A stretch of 64,000 nt of DNA, from the NCBI GenBank assembly GCA_045635765.1, contig JAZTWH010000011.1, positions 1 through 64,000 of the forward strand, given 5' to 3'. How positions within the stretch are numbered: position 1 is the first letter of the stretch; the number at the start of each line of letters is the position of its first letter. The position numbers and the translations under genes were made by a program. The stretch is from RGIG995 sp045635765. GTDB taxonomy: Bacteria > Bacillota > Clostridia > Oscillospirales > UBA644. Of this stretch, positions 8,764-15,982 are shown in pieces. The notes below the pieces were generated by a model that had not been told where the DNA came from, did not search any database, and saw nothing but the letters and a program-made list of their open reading frames with translations.

Positions 8764-9495
8764 ATGATTTTAATGGATCTGCATGTTCATTCCTCCGGGA
8801 TCAGCACTTGTTGCCGGATTTCGGGGGAGAAGGGGGTGGATTTTGCAAAGGAGAGGGGATTGGGCGGCTTTGTGCTGACCAATCACTACGTGGATAACTA
8901 CGTGGGAGGCTCCCGGCACGGGACCTACGAGGAGCTGGCGTCCCATTACAGGGAGGAATACCGCCGGGTCCGGGATTACGGAACCAGGGTAGGATTTTCG
9001 GTCTTGTTCGGGATGGAGATCACGGCCGGCTGGGATCGGGACGTCCACCTTTTGGTCTACGGCGTTGACGAGCAGTTCGTGACGGAGCATCCGCGGGTGT
9101 GTCTGTATTCTGCCCGGGAGCTGTACGACGCAGTCTACGCCGCTGGCGGCATCCTGGTTCAGGCCCATCCCTATCGGAGAGCCCCTCGGTTGCAGGATCT
9201 TTCCCTTTTGGACGGGGTGGAGATTTCGTGCCATCCGAATCCCACGTTTGGGGGAAGCTTTGCCCTTCAGATGCTGGAGATCGCCCGGGAGAATGGAAAA
9301 ATCCTCACCTGCGGCGGCGATTATCACGCTGACGTCCCCTACCGTCCTGGCTGTGGAGTTTTCCTCCCCGAAGGGGTCCGGGACGGGCCGTCGTTGGCCA
9401 CGTATTTAAAGACCGCCCCCGAGCTGCAACTGCAGGTTCACGAGCCCGGCGGAGAAATTTTTTCTTTGAAATATTCCAGAAAGGATGTACGATAA
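8764..9495 (+). CDS. PHP-domain metal-dependent hydrolase
   Basis: The PHP family comprises metal-dependent phosphoesterases such as histidinol phosphatase. The N-terminal MDLHVHSS carries the paired metal-binding histidines. Further ligands are likely in FVLTNHYVD, in the segment GMEITAG, in QAHPYRR near residue 140 and in the C-terminal GGDYHAD. The 243-residue length is typical. ATG at 8764 is preferred to 8758 because AAGGG lies 6 nt upstream. The amidohydrolase gene begins at the base after its stop codon, so the two are translationally linked. The substrate is unknown. Confidence 0.85.
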   Translation: MILMDLHVHSSGISTCCRISGEKGVDFAKERGLGGFVLTNHYVDNYVGGSRHGTYEELASHYREEYRRVRDYGTRVGFSVLFGMEITAGWDRDVHLLVYGVDEQFVTEHPRVCLYSARELYDAVYAAGGILVQAHPYRRAPRLQDLSLLDGVEISCHPNPTFGGSFALQMLEIARENGKILTCGGDYHADVPYRPGCGVFLPEGVRDGPSLATYLKTAPELQLQVHEPGGEIFSLKYSRKDVR

Positions 9496-10818
9496 ATGGA
9501 ACAAGTTATTTCTGCGGTGGAAAAATACCGCGACCTCATCTTGGAGGCAGAGCGTTATATCTGGAAGCATCCAGAGACCGGCTACAAGGAAGTCAAAACC
9601 TCCGCCTACATGGCCGAGCAGTTTGAAAAATTGGGATATTCCCTCACCTATGCAGAGGGAATCCCCGGCTTTATTACCAGAATCGACACCGGTCGGCCCG
9701 GGCCGGAGGTCATGATTTTGGGGGAATTGGACTCCGTGGTGTGTCCTTCCCACCCCCAATCGGATCCGGAAACCGGGGCGGTCCACGCCTGCGGACACAA
9801 CGCCCAATGTGCCGCCCTTCTGGGCATCGCCGCCGCATTGACTGAGCCGGGGATGCTGGACGGCCTTTCCGGGAGCATCCGCCTTTGTGCCGTTCCGGCG
9901 GAAGAGCTCTTGGAGATCACCTACCGTCAGCAGTTGATGGACCGGGGAATCATTAAATATTTCGGCGGTAAGGTGGAATTTTTGTACCGGGGACTGTTTG
10001 ACGGGGTGGACCTGGCGTTCATGGTCCATACGGCCGAGGTCTCTTATTTGCGAAAGGGTGCTGTGGGAATGATCGCCAAGAAGATCATTTACAAAGGAAA
10101 ATCCGCCCACGCGGGAAGCTCCCCCCATCAGGGCATCAACGCTCTTTACGCCGCTACCTGCGGTCTCAACGCCGTCAATGCGTTGCGGGAGACCTTCCGG
10201 GAACAGGATTTGATCCGGTTCCATCCCATCATCACCAAGGGTGGGGATATTGTAAACGCTATCCCCGAATCCGTAGAAATCGAGACCTACGTGCGGGGTG
10301 CCTCCTTTGAGGCTATTGAGAACGCCAGTCGCCGGATCAACCGGGCCCTGGCCGGAGCTGCTCTTTCGGTAGGCTGCAACGTGGAGATCATCGACGCTCC
10401 CGGATATGCCCCCGAACAGAATTCTCCCGAATTAAACGAGATCGCCGCCCAATCCGCAACGGCCGTCGGCCGTAGCTTCCGTTGCCTCGACATTATTGGA
10501 ACCGGAAGTACCGACATGGGCGACCTGTCCTGCATCATGCCCACGGTTCAACCCCATTTCGGCGGAGCTGTCGGCGACGCCCACGGAAATAATTTCTATA
10601 TCGACGACCCGGGATATGCCTGTGTGGACAGTGCAAAAATGCAGTTGGCCATGCTTTTCCTCCTTTTGAAAGAGGATGCCCGGCGTGCCAAGGACGTCCT
10701 GGCCAACTTCAAGCCGGCCTTTTCCTCCAAAGAGGCATACCTGGCCTACGTGGACGCCCTCAACGTTTCCGGAGACCGCATCTGTTACGGGCAAGACTCC
10801 GCAACGGTCAAGATTTAA
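9496..10818 (+). CDS. M20-family amidohydrolase
   Basis: This 440-residue protein belongs to the M20 peptidase/amidohydrolase group related to AbgB. The metal-site region reads HACGHNAQCAALLG near residue 94, with Asn where many relatives have Asp. The dimerisation/lid domain follows (KSAHAGSSPHQGINAL near residue 202). A near-C-terminal segment GTGSTDMGDLSCIMP matches the family's last metal-binding region. Such enzymes cleave N-acyl or peptide amide bonds in the cytoplasm. The start codon abuts the PHP stop, with AAGGAT 9 nt upstream, so the two genes form an operon. The substrate is not known. Confidence 0.88.
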   Translation: MEQVISAVEKYRDLILEAERYIWKHPETGYKEVKTSAYMAEQFEKLGYSLTYAEGIPGFITRIDTGRPGPEVMILGELDSVVCPSHPQSDPETGAVHACGHNAQCAALLGIAAALTEPGMLDGLSGSIRLCAVPAEELLEITYRQQLMDRGIIKYFGGKVEFLYRGLFDGVDLAFMVHTAEVSYLRKGAVGMIAKKIIYKGKSAHAGSSPHQGINALYAATCGLNAVNALRETFREQDLIRFHPIITKGGDIVNAIPESVEIETYVRGASFEAIENASRRINRALAGAALSVGCNVEIIDAPGYAPEQNSPELNEIAAQSATAVGRSFRCLDIIGTGSTDMGDLSCIMPTVQPHFGGAVGDAHGNNFYIDDPGYACVDSAKMQLAMLFLLLKEDARRAKDVLANFKPAFSSKEAYLAYVDALNVSGDRICYGQDSATVKI

Positions 10819-10937
10819 CTGCAAGATGACAGCCCGCGGGGAATCTTTCCCGACGGACAGGATGTAACCTGCAACATTTATGGCCCGCGGAGCATTGCCT
10901 TCGCACGGAATGAAATCAGGAAAGAGAGTATTTTATT
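10819..10937 (+). repeat. Degenerate two-copy repeat between genes
   Basis: Two copies of about 50 bp, each starting CTGCAA and containing GCCCGCGG at a similar offset (from 10819 and 10869), follow the amidohydrolase stop codon. Similarity is partial. No terminator is visible. Confidence 0.45.
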
Positions 10938-11483
10938 ATGTCGTTATCCGGTGCCGTTCACCATTTCAATACCATTACCCGGCACCGCCATCGGGTGATC
11001 GTCCATTGCTTTAAGGCAGGGATTCCCTGGCGGGGGCTGATGCACGATCTGTCCAAATATACTCCCACGGAATTTTCCGAAGGGGCGAAGCATTGGCTGG
11101 GGAACCGTTCTCCCAACGAAAAAGCCCGGAAGGAAACGGGATATTCCTTGGCTTGGCTTCACCATCAGGGGCGGAATCGGCATCATTTTGAGTATTGGTA
11201 CGATTACAATCCCGCCACGCATCAGCGGATGCCGGTAAAAATGCCCTTTGTCTTTGTTCTGGAGATGTTTTGCGACCGGGTGGCCGCCAGCAAGATCTAT
11301 CAGGGAAAGGCATACACCGACCGCCATCCCTTGGATTATTTTATGCGGGCAAAATCCTACCGGGTCATCCATCCCGAAACCTCGGATCTGTTGGAGAGCT
11401 GGCTTGTAATGCTCTCAGAACAGGGGGAAAAAGAGACCTTCCGCCATCTGCGTAATTTACGAAAACACCATCCCGAATATTGA
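10938..11483 (+). CDS. DUF5662 family protein
   Basis: This 181-residue protein is rich in His, Arg and aromatic residues. I recognise the DUF5662 pattern by its N-terminal HFNTITRHRHRVIVHC, LMHDLSKYTPTEF and WLHHQGRNRHHFEYW, and by the later DYFMRAKSYR. The HD-like histidine/aspartate pairs suggest a metal-binding helical protein, but no reaction is established. It has no signal peptide. The ATG at 10938 is preceded by AGGAAAGAGA. It lies 15 bp before the M18 aminopeptidase gene and is likely co-transcribed with it. Confidence 0.8.
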   Translation: MSLSGAVHHFNTITRHRHRVIVHCFKAGIPWRGLMHDLSKYTPTEFSEGAKHWLGNRSPNEKARKETGYSLAWLHHQGRNRHHFEYWYDYNPATHQRMPVKMPFVFVLEMFCDRVAASKIYQGKAYTDRHPLDYFMRAKSYRVIHPETSDLLESWLVMLSEQGEKETFRHLRNLRKHHPEY

Positions 11484-11498
11484 GAGAGGGGAAATGAC

Positions 11499-12773
11499 AT
11501 GAACGTTGAAACATTGCTCGATTTGATCCACCGTACTCCTACGGCCTGGCACGCGGCGGAGAAGGGGAAGGAGATGCTGTTGCAAGGGGGATATTCTCCC
11601 CTTCCTCAGGCGGGTGCCGTGGGCGGGGGAAATTGGTTCACCCTGCGAAACGGCTCGGCCCTCGTGGCCTTTCGGATCCCGGAAAAAACCGATTTTCGGA
11701 CGGTCTGCTTCCGCATTACGGCGGCTCACGGGGATTCTCCCTGCTTCCGGCTGAAGCCCGACGGGACTCTGAAGGGCACCGTTACCCGTCTCAATACGGA
11801 ATGTTACGGCGGGGGGATTCACTCTACCTGGATGGATGTGGGCCTGGGGCTGGCCGGCCGGGTCATGGTCCGTACCGACGGAGGAATTCAGGCGAAATTG
11901 CTGTATATTGACCGGCCTGTGGCGGTGATTCCCAATACGGCACCCCACTTGCGGCCCATGAACGACGGATTGACCCTGGACCCAAAGGGGGACCTGATTC
12001 CCCTGTTTGCAGGAAGGGACGGGGATCTTAAGGAATTGTTGGCCGCAGAACTGTCGGAAGATCCCGACCGAATCCTGGGGTGGGATCTGTCCTTGGTGGA
12101 CTGCAGTAAGGGCTTTACCTTCGGTCCCAAGGGAGAGTTTATGACCTCGCCCCGGCTGGACGATCTGGAATGTGTCTTTACTTGCCTGGACGGATTTTTG
12201 TCCGCAACGTGTCCCGAGAACGTGATCCCGGTCTTTGCCCTGTTCGATAACGAGGAGACAGGCTCTTTGTCCTATGCCGGTGCCGCCGGGACTCTGTTGA
12301 AGGATGCCTTGGCTCGGATCATTCCCGACCCGGACCTGCTTCGAGGGGCTCTTGCCCGGTCCTTCTTCCTTTCGGCGGACAATGCCCACGCCCTTCACCC
12401 CAACCATCCCGAACTGTACGACGGCCAAAACGCTCCCATAATGAACGGAGGCGTGGTGGTGAAATATAACGCCTCTCAGCGGTATATGTCCGACGGCTTT
12501 TCCGGGGCGGTCTTTACGGAAATCTGCAAAAAAGCCGGAGTCCCCTGCCAGGTCTTCTGCAATCGGTCCGACAAACGGGGCGGAAGCACCTTGGGGAATC
12601 TTTCCGAGGCTCAGGTCCCCGTCCGAGGCGTGGACGTGGGGGCGGCCCAGCTGGCCATGCACTCCGCACGGGAGACGGCAGGCAGCCTTGACGTGGAATA
12701 CCTTTCCCGGGCCATGACCGCATTCTACGAGGCAGATTTCACCCTGTCCGACGACGGCGTTCGTTGGAATTAA
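11499..12773 (+). CDS. M18-family aminopeptidase
   Basis: This metallo-aminopeptidase removes N-terminal residues, typically acidic ones, from peptides in the cytoplasm. The 424-residue length is normal. The active site is visible as AHGDSPCFRLKP (metal His and Asp near residues 77-79), the bridging and catalytic acids in FDNEETGS near residue 249, the SADNAHALHPNHPELYD stretch near residue 288 and the late His region ending LAMHSARE. Start: ATG after GAGAGGGGAAA. It is one of several peptidase genes here (M20, M18, M29), suggesting peptide use as a nutrient. Confidence 0.93.
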   Translation: MNVETLLDLIHRTPTAWHAAEKGKEMLLQGGYSPLPQAGAVGGGNWFTLRNGSALVAFRIPEKTDFRTVCFRITAAHGDSPCFRLKPDGTLKGTVTRLNTECYGGGIHSTWMDVGLGLAGRVMVRTDGGIQAKLLYIDRPVAVIPNTAPHLRPMNDGLTLDPKGDLIPLFAGRDGDLKELLAAELSEDPDRILGWDLSLVDCSKGFTFGPKGEFMTSPRLDDLECVFTCLDGFLSATCPENVIPVFALFDNEETGSLSYAGAAGTLLKDALARIIPDPDLLRGALARSFFLSADNAHALHPNHPELYDGQNAPIMNGGVVVKYNASQRYMSDGFSGAVFTEICKKAGVPCQVFCNRSDKRGGSTLGNLSEAQVPVRGVDVGAAQLAMHSARETAGSLDVEYLSRAMTAFYEADFTLSDDGVRWN

Positions 12774-12880
12774 CCCAAAGGCGGACCCCAAAAAATGCAA
12801 GCAACCCAAGACCGAAAGTCAAACAATCAAGGAAGGCAATCCCGCGAATCAACGGAATTGTGTCAAGGGGTTGCTACCAG

Positions 12881-12997
12881 TCCATGGAATCAGAATCGTG
12901 CCAATTCGTGCATTGCAAAGCCCGTGGAATCAGAATCATGCCAGTTCAAGTATTGCAAAGTCCGTGGAATCAGAATCGTGTCAAGTCAAGTATTGCG
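12881..12997 (+). repeat. Three-copy 40-bp tandem repeat
   Basis: Three units begin at 12881, 12921 and 12961, each with the core GTGGAATCAGAATC or one mismatch from it and ending near TATTGC or CATTGCAAAG. They fill the gap between the M18 and M29 aminopeptidase genes. No promoter or gene is evident in the gap. Confidence 0.9.
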
Positions 12998-13039
12998 ATG
13001 AATTATTGAAATCATGCCAATGAAGAGGAGAAAGCCGAA

Positions 13040-14287
13040 ATGAATAAAACCATGTTAAAAAAGTACGCCCGTCTGATTGTCCGGGTGGGGGCAAACGTTC
13101 CGCGGGGCAGCCGGGTGGTGGTCTATGCCGACGTGGAGCAGTCCGAGTTGGCCACGGAGGTGGTCCGGGATGCCTATCGGGCCGGGGCGTCCCACGTGGC
13201 GGTAGAATGGAGCCACGGGGAGATCACCCGGATGCATTATACCCATCGGATGACCGACGTTATGACTGAGATCCCCCGTTGGGAAAAGGAAAAAATGAAG
13301 GATTTGGCAGAACGGTTGCCCTGTCGCATTTTTATTGAGTCTTCTGACCCCGACCTTCTGCGGGGCATCAGCCAGGAGAAGATCCGGGCGGTCCAATCTG
13401 CCCGGGCCAAGGTTTTCAAGCCTTACCGGGACCAAATGGACAACCGTCACGCCTGGACCATTGCCGCTGCACCTTCCAAGGCGTGGGCCAAAAAGATCTT
13501 CCCCGATCTCACCGCCGGGAAGGCCGTAGATAAGCTTTGGGATGCCATTTTGAAATCCGTCCACGTTACCGCCGACACCGATCCCGTGAAGGAATGGCAG
13601 AAGATCAACGACGCCTTCCGGGCTAAATGCCGGTGGCTGAACGACAACGCCTTTACGGCCATGGAATATTCCTCCTCCAACGGGACCAATTTCTTTGTGG
13701 GCTTGATTCCCGGGGTCCAATGGCTTGGGGGTGGCGAGGAATTTTTGAACGGCCATTTCTTTAATCCAAACCTGCCTACGGAAGAAATTTTCACAACGCC
13801 CAAGGCCGGTGCGGCATCGGGAAAATTGGTCTCCACCAAACCCTTGTCCTACAACGGACAGTTGATTGAAAACTTCTCCATCACCTTTGAGCAGGGCAAA
13901 GCCGTTTCCTGGACGGCAGAACGGGGCCAGGCCATGTTGGACCAACTGCTGGGCATGGACGAAGGAGCAAAAATGCTGGGAGAGTTGGCCTTGGTTCCCA
14001 AAACTTCGCCCATCAATCAGTCCGGCATCCTGTTCTATAATACGCTTTTTGACGAGAACGCTTCCTGCCACGTGGCCCTGGGCTCCGGCTTTACCAACCT
14101 GTACCCGGGCTTTGACAAATTGACCCGTGCCGAGCTGACCGCCCGGGGGATCAATGATTCGCTGATTCACGTGGATTTTATGATCGGAGCCGACGATCTC
14201 TCGGTCACCGGAATTCGGGGCGACGGCACCCGAGTCAAGGTCTTTGAGCAGGGCGACTGGGCTCCCTCCATGCTGGAAGAACTGTAA
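13040..14287 (+). CDS. M29-family aminopeptidase
   Basis: This 415-residue protein belongs to the thermophilic-aminopeptidase (AmpS/aminopeptidase T) family, which uses a two-cobalt or two-zinc centre to release N-terminal amino acids. Typical features are LIVRVGANVPRGSRVVVYADVEQ at the N terminus, MEYSSSNGTNFFVGL in the middle, the metal-site stretch ELALVPKTSPINQSG near residue 312, and the C-terminal HVDFMIGADDLSVTG. Start: ATG after AAGAGGAGAAAG. It is followed by a strong terminator, then by tandem repeats. Confidence 0.92.
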   Translation: MNKTMLKKYARLIVRVGANVPRGSRVVVYADVEQSELATEVVRDAYRAGASHVAVEWSHGEITRMHYTHRMTDVMTEIPRWEKEKMKDLAERLPCRIFIESSDPDLLRGISQEKIRAVQSARAKVFKPYRDQMDNRHAWTIAAAPSKAWAKKIFPDLTAGKAVDKLWDAILKSVHVTADTDPVKEWQKINDAFRAKCRWLNDNAFTAMEYSSSNGTNFFVGLIPGVQWLGGGEEFLNGHFFNPNLPTEEIFTTPKAGAASGKLVSTKPLSYNGQLIENFSITFEQGKAVSWTAERGQAMLDQLLGMDEGAKMLGELALVPKTSPINQSGILFYNTLFDENASCHVALGSGFTNLYPGFDKLTRAELTARGINDSLIHVDFMIGADDLSVTGIRGDGTRVKVFEQGDWAPSMLEEL

Positions 14288-14293
14288 AGAATG

Positions 14294-14336
14294 AAAAAAG
14301 TCGGGCCTTCCCTTTGGAAGGTCCGAACTTTTTTGG
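14294..14336. terminator. Terminator after the M29 gene
   Basis: The stem AGTCGGGCCTTCC (14299-14311) pairs with 14316-14329 allowing G-U and a bulge, with six A before and six T after. It sits 12 bp after the stop codon. Confidence 0.85.
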
Positions 14337-14551
14337 GGAAGACCCCACTCTTTTATGAACGGCCCGAATTTTTTTAGGGACGCCCCCACTTTTTTGAGGA
14401 CGGCCCGGCTTTTTTGAGGACGCCCCCACTTTTTTTGAGGACGGCCCGGCTTTTTTGAGGACGGCCCGGCTTTTTTGGACGCCCCATTTTTTGGGGGGCG
14501 GCCCTGCTTTTTTTGGGGCAGCCCGGCTTTTTTGGGGCCGGCCCGATTTTT
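14335..14551. repeat. About ten degenerate 20-bp tandem units between convergent genes
   Basis: The array consists of units near GAGGACGGCCCGGCTTTTTT with substitutions and small indels. Each unit combines a G/C block and a T-run, so it resembles copies of half a terminator. It spans the whole gap from the M29 terminator to the stop of the minus-strand ECF gene. Confidence 0.88.
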
Positions 14552-15080
14552 ATGCTTCCGGATTCTTTGTAAAGAATCGAAGGGCTTTCAGCAGGGGAAA
14601 AATCAGCATCCCGGCCACCAAGTTTCCTCCGAAGTGGAGAAGGTCAAAGGGAAGGCCTGACAGAATCCAGGCTACCGTTTGCTTGAAATCGTATCCGAAC
14701 ATCAGGGGCTGGGCGGGGGCGTAGAGGGTCCCGTACAGAAGGCCGTGGAGGGCACAGACGGCGGGGTAGACCCAAAGGGCCCATCGGTCGGGGATTTTTT
14801 TTGGAATCAGCATGGCCATCGCCCACAGGACCGTCCAAAGGTACAGATAGGGGACCCACCAAGGGTTAAACCCGTGGAACAGACCTACGAGAAGGACGTA
14901 AGCATACAGGGGGATCAGTGCTTTCCACCGGAACAGCAAGGTCATCAGCATAATGGACATCCCCGTCAGATGGATGTTGGGCAAAAGAGACATTACCAGC
15001 TGAGATGCGTAAATTATGGCCGGGAAAAGCCCGAACAGTACCACTTCCCGTATCGTCAAAAAAGGTTTCTTGGATTTCAC
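14550..15080 (-). CDS. ECF transporter S-component, probably cobalamin- or corrinoid-related
   Basis: This 176-residue integral membrane protein has five to six hydrophobic helices and the compact size of energy-coupling-factor substrate-binding (S) subunits. It begins with a basic stretch and FLTIREVVLFGLFPAIIYASQ. No ECF ATPase or T-component is in the window, so it would share a module encoded elsewhere. Its ATG overlaps the stop codon of the upstream DUF4430 lipoprotein gene by 4 bp, so the two are coupled. A cobalamin riboswitch precedes the pair, which is the main reason to propose cobalamin or a precursor as substrate. The exact substrate is inference. Confidence 0.78.
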   Translation of the reverse strand: MKSKKPFLTIREVVLFGLFPAIIYASQLVMSLLPNIHLTGMSIMLMTLLFRWKALIPLYAYVLLVGLFHGFNPWWVPYLYLWTVLWAMAMLIPKKIPDRWALWVYPAVCALHGLLYGTLYAPAQPLMFGYDFKQTVAWILSGLPFDLLHFGGNLVAGMLIFPLLKALRFFTKNPEA

Positions 15081-15511
15081 TTCGTATAGACCAGCTTATA
15101 GTGTCCGCCGTCGGCAATCTTGATTCCGTCCACGCCGGTCATGGCCGCCGTGTCTCCTTGGTAGACGGCCCAGTAGGCCCCGTTGACGTCGTAGTCGGCC
15201 AGCTCTCCGTTGACGGTTTTTATGTAGAGACCGTAGGGTCCGTCCTCGCCCTGAACGAGGGATTCCTGCTCCAGGGCTCCCCGGAGAGTTTCCGATGCGG
15301 TCTCAATGGTGAAGGTGGTGGTCTTTCCGTCGCTTCCAATGACGTCGACGGTGATGGTGACGGTGTTTTTTTGTTCTCCGTTGGTAACTTCACTGCTTCC
15401 GATTGCGGAATCGGTGCCGTCTGCGGGGGATTCGACTCCCGTGCAGGCGGTGAGGCACAGGGCCATCAATAAGGCCAACAAAAGGGACAGGATGCGAAGA
15501 TTCTTTTTCAT
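15077..15511 (-). CDS. DUF4430 (transcobalamin-like C-terminal domain) lipoprotein
   Basis: This 144-residue protein has a type II signal peptide with lipobox LTAC (Cys at about residue 23), so it should be lipid-anchored outside the membrane. The mature part fits DUF4430 (PF14478): a beta-rich domain with VIGSDGKTTTFTIETASETLRGAL and ending WAVYQGDTAAMTGVDGIKIADGG. The same fold forms the C-terminal lobe of mammalian transcobalamin. It is the first gene after a cobalamin riboswitch and overlaps the ECF S-component gene. A role as surface capture protein that hands a corrinoid to the S-component fits this context but is not proven. Confidence 0.82.
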   Translation of the reverse strand: MKKNLRILSLLLALLMALCLTACTGVESPADGTDSAIGSSEVTNGEQKNTVTITVDVIGSDGKTTTFTIETASETLRGALEQESLVQGEDGPYGLYIKTVNGELADYDVNGAYWAVYQGDTAAMTGVDGIKIADGGHYKLVYTK

Positions 15512-15544
15512 AATGATGTTTCTCCTTTGAAATTAAAATTCAAA

Positions 15545-15592
15545 AAAGAACAAACGCAATGCCGTCCCCTCCCGAGGGAGAAGACGGCACAA
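15545..15592 (-). terminator. Hairpin of the riboswitch expression platform
   Basis: On the minus strand GCCGTC (15588-15583) pairs with GACGGC (15566-15561), with an inner CTCCC/GGGAG stem. A T-rich tail with a six-T run follows at about 15550-15541, 30-50 nt before the lipoprotein start. This fits transcription termination when ligand is bound. Confidence 0.65.
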
Positions 15593-15639
15593 AAACCCCT
15601 TGTAGCCATCTTCTCTCCCAATTGCCCAAGAGACGAATA

Positions 15640-15795
15640 TTGCAGACACAAGACGGGGAGCATTCTGACTGACCGGCCCCTGACGGCAGACCGGATTACA
15701 GCAATGGCGGTTGCTCCGGAGTTTCACCGGATTTCCTCCCCACGGCAGGGCCGCACCGCAATCGGAATTTGTTGCGGTGAATTGCGTGTTTATTC
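15640..15795 (-). promoter_or_regulatory. Cobalamin riboswitch aptamer
   Basis: Read on the minus strand, conserved AdoCbl/MeCbl riboswitch segments occur in order: AATCCGGTGAAACTCCGGAG (about 15723-15704), then CCGCCATTGCTGTAA, and the B12-box-like GTCAGAATGCTCCCCGTC (15669-15652). Identification is by memory of the family consensus; a covariance-model search would settle it. It lies between a promoter and the DUF4430/ECF pair. Confidence 0.85.
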
Positions 15796-15807
15796 CATTT
15801 CTATGTT

Positions 15808-15836
15808 ATTCTAACATATTTCGGGCCTATTTGCAA
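15808..15836 (-). promoter_or_regulatory. Promoter of the riboswitch-controlled pair
   Basis: Minus-strand TTGCAA (15836-15831) and TAGAAT (15813-15808) are 17 bp apart. This starts the transcript just before the aptamer. Confidence 0.7.
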
Positions 15837-15918
15837 GAGATGTTACAAAAAAGAACCGTTTATACATCTTGCACAAAAATCCATCGGTTTTTTTGTGCGA
15901 GGGGACCGAAAAAGTCCA

Positions 15919-15947
15919 TTGACCTTTTTTTATATCTATGATATAAT
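15919..15947 (+). promoter_or_regulatory. Promoter of the GLUG/dockerin gene
   Basis: TTGACC (15919-15924) and TATAAT (15942-15947) are 17 bp apart, 35 bp before the start codon. Confidence 0.8.
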
Positions 15948-15982
15948 ATATATACATAGACACGATGACAGGAGGGATGACA

